Under the pieces are notes generated by a model. The model did not search any database, was not told the DNA's origin, and saw only the letters and a program-made list of their open reading frames with translations. 9,666 nucleotides of DNA from an uncultured Campylobacter sp. GTDB lineage: Bacteria > Campylobacterota > Campylobacteria > Campylobacterales > Campylobacteraceae. Below, in pieces: positions 6,302 to 9,666 of the stretch. Each line of letters opens with the position of its first letter. The first letter of the stretch is position 1. The stretch spans positions 1 to 9,666 of the forward strand of contig NZ_CALIIS010000195.1 in assembly GCF_938017705.1 (NCBI RefSeq), given 5' to 3'. A program made the position numbers and the translations under genes.

Positions 6302-6908
6302 AATTTACGCACTTAGCGACGATAGCTTAACGCCGCCGCAAACTATCTTTTCGCAGATAGATGAAATTTTACGCTGCGGCGTAAAGCTCGTGCAGTATCG
6401 CAGCAAGCTCGCCGCGCGGAATGAAGCTTTAATCCGCTCTCTTATCGGCCTTTGCGAGGATTACGGCGCCAAACTCATTATCAACGACGATGCGACGCTT
6501 GCCAAAAAGCTAGGCGCGCACGGCGTACATATCGGAAAGGATGACGGCGAGACGGCGCAGGTGCGCGAGTTTTTAGGCGCGGATAAGATCGTCGGCGTTA
6601 GCTGCTACGCTGGTCTTGCTCGCGCGCAAAAGGCCGAGGCGCAGGGCGCTAGCTATGTAGCCTTCGGCTCGCTAAGGCGCGGCAAAACAAAGTCCGATGC
6701 GCCGCTTTGCCCCGATGAGCTTGTGCAAGAGGCGCGAAAATCTTTAAACCTCCCAATCGCCGTAATCGGCGGCATAAGCTTAGAAAATCTGGATGAAATT
6801 TTAGCCCTCAAGCCCGATTATATCGCTATGGTAGAGGCGATCTACAAACCCGCTTCGATTACGCAGAATTTAGCAAATTTAAAGGAAAAAATGGATGAGT
6901 ATATTTGA
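6294..6908 (+). CDS. thiE: Thiamine-phosphate synthase ThiE
   Basis: ThiE joins HMP pyrophosphate with the thiazole phosphate to make thiamine monophosphate in the cytoplasm. The 204-residue TIM-barrel shows the family signposts in order: QYRSK (34-38), IINDDATLA (62-70), GVHIGKDD (77-84) with D83 as a Mg/diphosphate ligand, GVSCY (101-105) for the usual GxSxH, YVAFGSLRRGKTK (121-133) for the YxxxGPxxxTxTK loop, and PIAVIGGI (154-161). The closing phosphate-binding motif is IAMVEAIY (177-184), where many ThiE proteins have VVSAI; the serine is replaced by Glu. The ATG overlaps the upstream stop by 8 bp with no good ribosome site, so translation probably depends on coupling. No other thiamine gene is in the window. 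A TenI-like paralogue is possible but the motifs favour true ThiE. Confidence 0.9.
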   Translation: MSEIYALSDDSLTPPQTIFSQIDEILRCGVKLVQYRSKLAARNEALIRSLIGLCEDYGAKLIINDDATLAKKLGAHGVHIGKDDGETAQVREFLGADKIVGVSCYAGLARAQKAEAQGASYVAFGSLRRGKTKSDAPLCPDELVQEARKSLNLPIAVIGGISLENLDEILALKPDYIAMVEAIYKPASITQNLANLKEKMDEYI

Positions 6909-7671
6909 CGCCGTGATTTTAGGCATTGTTGAGGGGCTGACGGAGTTTCTGCCCGTAAGCTCGACCGGGCACATGATCCTGGCCGCAAAACTAATGGGCT
7001 TGCAGCAGACCGATACGCTTAAATGCTTCGAAGTCGTTATCCAGCTAGGCTCGATCCTAGCGGTCGTTGCGATGTTTTACAAGCGGCTTTTGGTTGATTT
7101 TAAGCTCTGGTGCAAGCTCATCGTGGGCTTCATCCCTACCGCCGCGATCGGATTTTTGCTCTATAAAAGCATCAAATCGCTCTTCGCGCCGCAGACCGTC
7201 GCCTACGCGCTGATCGGCTGGGGTATTATTTTTATCGCAGTAGAGCTCTTTCGCAAGGCGCGCCCTAGAGAAGGCGAGCTAGAGCATCTGGATCAAATTT
7301 CATACGTTCAGGCCTTTATCATCGGACTTTCGCAATGTTTTGCGATGGTGCCGGGCACTTCGCGCAGCGGCGCTACCATCATTGCAGGGCTTCTGTGCGG
7401 GCTAAACAGAAACCTGGCCGCGCGTTTTAGCTTCCTACTCGCGATCCCTACGATGTTTGCGGCGACCTTTTACGACACCTATAAAAATTTAGACACCTTC
7501 GCGCAAAACTCCGACAATATCACGACCTTTCTCGTAGGCGGCGCAGTGGCGTTCGTCGTGGCGCTTGCGGCGATCAAGCTATTTCTAAGTTTCGTCTCGA
7601 AGTTCGATTTCATCCCGTTTGGAATTTATAGAATTCTAATCGGCGCGCTATTTTTCGTCTTTGTATTTTAA
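6895..7671 (+). CDS. uppP: Undecaprenyl-diphosphatase UppP (BacA)
   Basis: This inner-membrane phosphatase converts undecaprenyl diphosphate to the monophosphate carrier used for peptidoglycan and surface glycans; high levels give bacitracin resistance in other bacteria. The 258-residue protein has the two active-site motifs: GIVEGLTEFLPVSSTGH (10-26), with E13, E17, S23 and H26, and VPGTSRSGATII (152-163) with R157. Around eight hydrophobic segments cover the protein, and the length is near the usual 255-275. The ATG lies inside the thiE end (14-bp overlap) and has AAAGGA at 6881-6886, eight bases upstream. Its place after thiE and before the phosphoethanolamine transferase puts two envelope-lipid enzymes side by side. 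Confidence 0.95.
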   Translation: MSIFDAVILGIVEGLTEFLPVSSTGHMILAAKLMGLQQTDTLKCFEVVIQLGSILAVVAMFYKRLLVDFKLWCKLIVGFIPTAAIGFLLYKSIKSLFAPQTVAYALIGWGIIFIAVELFRKARPREGELEHLDQISYVQAFIIGLSQCFAMVPGTSRSGATIIAGLLCGLNRNLAARFSFLLAIPTMFAATFYDTYKNLDTFAQNSDNITTFLVGGAVAFVVALAAIKLFLSFVSKFDFIPFGIYRILIGALFFVFVF

Positions 7672-7710
7672 GATGCGCTCGCAAATAAAATTTTAAAATT
7701 TGGAGATTTT

Positions 7711-9558
7711 ATGGACTCAAAACATGGCGGTCTCCGCGCCTTTTTAACGGAAAAACTCAGCTTTTACGCCGTATTTGGAGGCAGAGCGTTAAACGCATTC
7801 CTGCTAATTTTGGTGCTAAATTTCGCCGTTTGGCTTCTAAAAAGCAGTCATATCTCGGCCCGCCCGTTTTTTACGACGGACACGCTGTTTTTCGCAGCTG
7901 CGCTGATCTGCGGCGTAGGGATTTTATTTTTGATCCTTTACGCGCTGTCTTTCTACTGCCGCAAGCTCTATAAATTCCTCATCTTCGCGCTATTTGCTCT
8001 AAATTTAGCCCTAGCGCTCATGCAGATTTTTTTGATACTCGGCCTGGAGCTTACCTACTCGCACGGCGTGCTGGATGCGATGGTGCAAACGACGCCCAAG
8101 GAGGCTTTTGAGTTCGCGCACGCGTTTTTAAATTTAAAATTTATCCTCATCGCGGCGGCGGTTTGCGTGGTTTCGCTGATATTTTTAAAATTTCGCCTAG
8201 CGATCTGCGTCGAAATAAAGCTCATCCGCGCGGTAAAATACCTTTTTTGGCTCAGCCTATGCGTCTTCGCGGCGCACGCCGCATACGGCACATACGTCGC
8301 TAAAACCTCCAAAATGCGCGCCACGCTCATCATAGCGCTGAATGAAATTCCGCTTTATAATTTCGCTTTCGTCAGCAAAGATTATTTTCAAAAAGATTTC
8401 AAAAACGAACGCGAACTGGATGAAATTTACGAGCGCGCCTACGCCTCGCACTCGCACAAAACGGCGCCGAACCGCGTCTCAAACGTCGTTTTTATTATCG
8501 GAGAGAGCCTGCAGCGAAATTTTATGAGCCTATACGGCTACTATCTGCCCACCACACCGAATCTGCAAGCGCTTGAGCAAAGCGGAAATCTAATCGCCTT
8601 TAGCGATGTCGTATCGCCTGGAGCTAAGACCAACGACGTGTTAAAATACGTGCTAAATTTCGGAAATTACGAAAGTGAAAAACAGCGCCCGTGGAGCGCA
8701 AATCTCGATATAGTCGATTTTGCACGGCTCGCAAACTACGAGACCTTTTGGATTAGCAACCAGGAGCGCTACGGAAAATGGGCGGTCGCAAGCGGCGCGG
8801 CTGCAAACAGAGCCGATTTTACCGACTTTACAAACCAGATCCCCGTTTACAAATACGCCTACTCGCTCGATGAGGTTCTGCTCCCGAGCATAAAAAATTT
8901 CAAATCGGGCGCGAGAAAATTCGCAAGCGGGCGGGCGGGCAAAGGCACGGATCTCGCAAACGCCCAAAAAGACGGCGCGACACAGGGCGGCAGGGATAAG
9001 TTCTTTTTCATCCACTTGATGGGTTCGCACCCGAGCTACGAGTTTCGCTATCCAAAAAGCTTTGCTAAATTTAGCGCCGCGGATATTTCGCGCGAGCCGC
9101 TTGATGAGGGGCAGAAAAAAGAGCTCGCACACTACCTAAACACCGTGGCCTACAACGATTTTATCGTGAGCGAAATTTATAAAATTTTTGCGAGCGACAA
9201 CACGCTGATAGTCTATTTCAGCGACCACGCTCAGAGCCTTTATCAATACCGCGGCAAGCTGATCCATGGCGGCATCAACCGCTTCACGCTCGAAATCCCG
9301 CTGATTTTCATGGCGTCGGATAAGTTCAAAGAGCAAAACGCTGATCTTTGGGCGCGCATCGCGGCAGCCAAAGACAGGCCGTTTTTAAACGACGATCTCA
9401 TCCACGCGATCGCAGAAATTTTAGAGATGACCGAGCTGCCCGAGTACGATCCCACTCGCTCGGTGATCAATGCCGATTTCAACGCCTCGCGTCCGCGCAT
9501 CATCGAGGGGGTCGATTACGATAAGGTTTACAAGCTGCAGAAGGAATTCGGCGAGTAA
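7711..9558 (+). CDS. Phosphoethanolamine transferase, EptA/CptA-like sulfatase-fold membrane enzyme
   Basis: It is predicted to move phosphoethanolamine from phosphatidylethanolamine to lipid A or another envelope acceptor; in C. jejuni the related EptC also modifies the flagellar rod protein FlgG. Five membrane segments (about 25-43, 57-80, 86-112, 142-160, 174-191) precede a periplasmic sulfatase-type domain (from about 257). Zinc ligands are visible: E265 in IIGES (262-266), D505-H506 in FSDHAQS and H519 in LIHGG; H440 lies in HLMGSHP. T307 in GAKTND, 42 residues after E265, fits the nucleophile position (N. meningitidis EptA uses E240 and T280). Residues about 396-429 are a Gly/Lys/Ala-rich insert holding a (GCGG)n repeat. 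At 615 residues it is somewhat longer than most relatives. ATG preceded by TGGAGA (7701-7706), 39 bp after uppP. The acceptor cannot be told from sequence. Confidence 0.9.
   Translation: MDSKHGGLRAFLTEKLSFYAVFGGRALNAFLLILVLNFAVWLLKSSHISARPFFTTDTLFFAAALICGVGILFLILYALSFYCRKLYKFLIFALFALNLALALMQIFLILGLELTYSHGVLDAMVQTTPKEAFEFAHAFLNLKFILIAAAVCVVSLIFLKFRLAICVEIKLIRAVKYLFWLSLCVFAAHAAYGTYVAKTSKMRATLIIALNEIPLYNFAFVSKDYFQKDFKNERELDEIYERAYASHSHKTAPNRVSNVVFIIGESLQRNFMSLYGYYLPTTPNLQALEQSGNLIAFSDVVSPGAKTNDVLKYVLNFGNYESEKQRPWSANLDIVDFARLANYETFWISNQERYGKWAVASGAAANRADFTDFTNQIPVYKYAYSLDEVLLPSIKNFKSGARKFASGRAGKGTDLANAQKDGATQGGRDKFFFIHLMGSHPSYEFRYPKSFAKFSAADISREPLDEGQKKELAHYLNTVAYNDFIVSEIYKIFASDNTLIVYFSDHAQSLYQYRGKLIHGGINRFTLEIPLIFMASDKFKEQNADLWARIAAAKDRPFLNDDLIHAIAEILEMTELPEYDPTRSVINADFNASRPRIIEGVDYDKVYKLQKEFGE
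8927..8940 (+). repeat. Short tandem tetranucleotide repeat (GCGG)3GC inside the transferase gene
   Basis: The repeat encodes part of S-G-R-A-G (406-410) within the low-complexity insert of the phosphoethanolamine transferase. The unit is four bases, so gain or loss of one copy would shift the frame before H440, D505, H506 and H519 and abolish the enzyme. At 3.5 copies it is short for an efficient contingency repeat. Confidence 0.6.
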
Positions 9559-9666
9559 ATTTAATGAAATTTTACGCCTTTTAGCGGTGCAGATTTCGCT
9601 TCTTAAAATTTGCGTTCTTATCGCAAGCGCTCGCGCCCTAATTTGGTCTTCGGACGGGCGTGTCTG
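9559..9666. other. Downstream tail with no recognisable gene
   Basis: After the transferase stop there are 108 bases to the window edge. An ATG just past the stop opens only a six-residue frame. No intrinsic terminator with a T-run is seen. A weak dyad (9632-9638 with 9656-9662, 17-base loop) is not convincing. The end could be the start of the next intergenic region. Confidence 0.5.

Noticed and set aside
8653..9132. 159-residue open frame on the minus strand inside the transferase gene
   Set aside because: It is fully antisense to a well-supported gene, has no family features and is rich in Cys and Arg in the manner of shadow frames from GC-biased codons.
9632..9662. Inverted repeat near the right end as a terminator
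   Set aside because: The 7-bp arms include a wobble pair, the loop is 17 bases, and no T-run follows within the window.

Overview
The window looks like a chromosomal piece of a Campylobacterota genome, most likely a Campylobacter of the higher-GC oral group (C. gracilis, C. showae or C. rectus like). This is inferred from the very frequent AAATTT/AAAATTTTA words in spacers and codons, the tight overlapping gene order, a long poly-G tract, and protein sequences typical of the group. I cannot name the species. The odd length and the poly-G at base 1 suggest the window may be a whole draft contig that broke at a homopolymer.

Layout. Bases 1-555 hold no convincing gene: a 14-G tract, an AT-rich block of short AAATTT palindromes, and a 14-bp perfect palindrome. 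Bases 556-3400 form a leftward two-gene unit: putP (sodium/proline symporter), then a DUF2130 coiled-coil protein whose start overlaps the end of putP by 8 bp. Bases 3401-3527 are the divergent promoter region. From 3528 to 9558 there is a rightward run of seven genes: a polar amino-acid ABC permease (TTG start), its ATPase, its periplasmic binding protein, a secreted degenerate staphylococcal-nuclease-like protein, thiE, uppP and a lipid phosphoethanolamine transferase. Three of these junctions overlap (8, 8 and 14 bp). Only the 59-bp spacer after the binding protein, which holds a strong hairpin, and the 39-bp spacer before the transferase look like possible internal breaks. Bases 9559-9666 show nothing clear.

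How the genes fit together. putP and the ABC importer, read from the same divergent region, both take up amino acids, which are main carbon sources for most campylobacters. The downstream genes mix thiamine synthesis with envelope work: UppP regenerates undecaprenyl phosphate for peptidoglycan and glycan assembly, and the last gene is predicted to place phosphoethanolamine on lipid A or another envelope target. No mobile element, CRISPR array, tRNA or rRNA is visible. Most of the window is ordinary core genome. The points most worth a second look are the poly-G tract, the (GCGG)n repeat inside an inserted low-complexity segment of the transferase, the nuclease-like D-ExK motif in the DUF2130 protein, and the degenerate secreted SNase-like protein.
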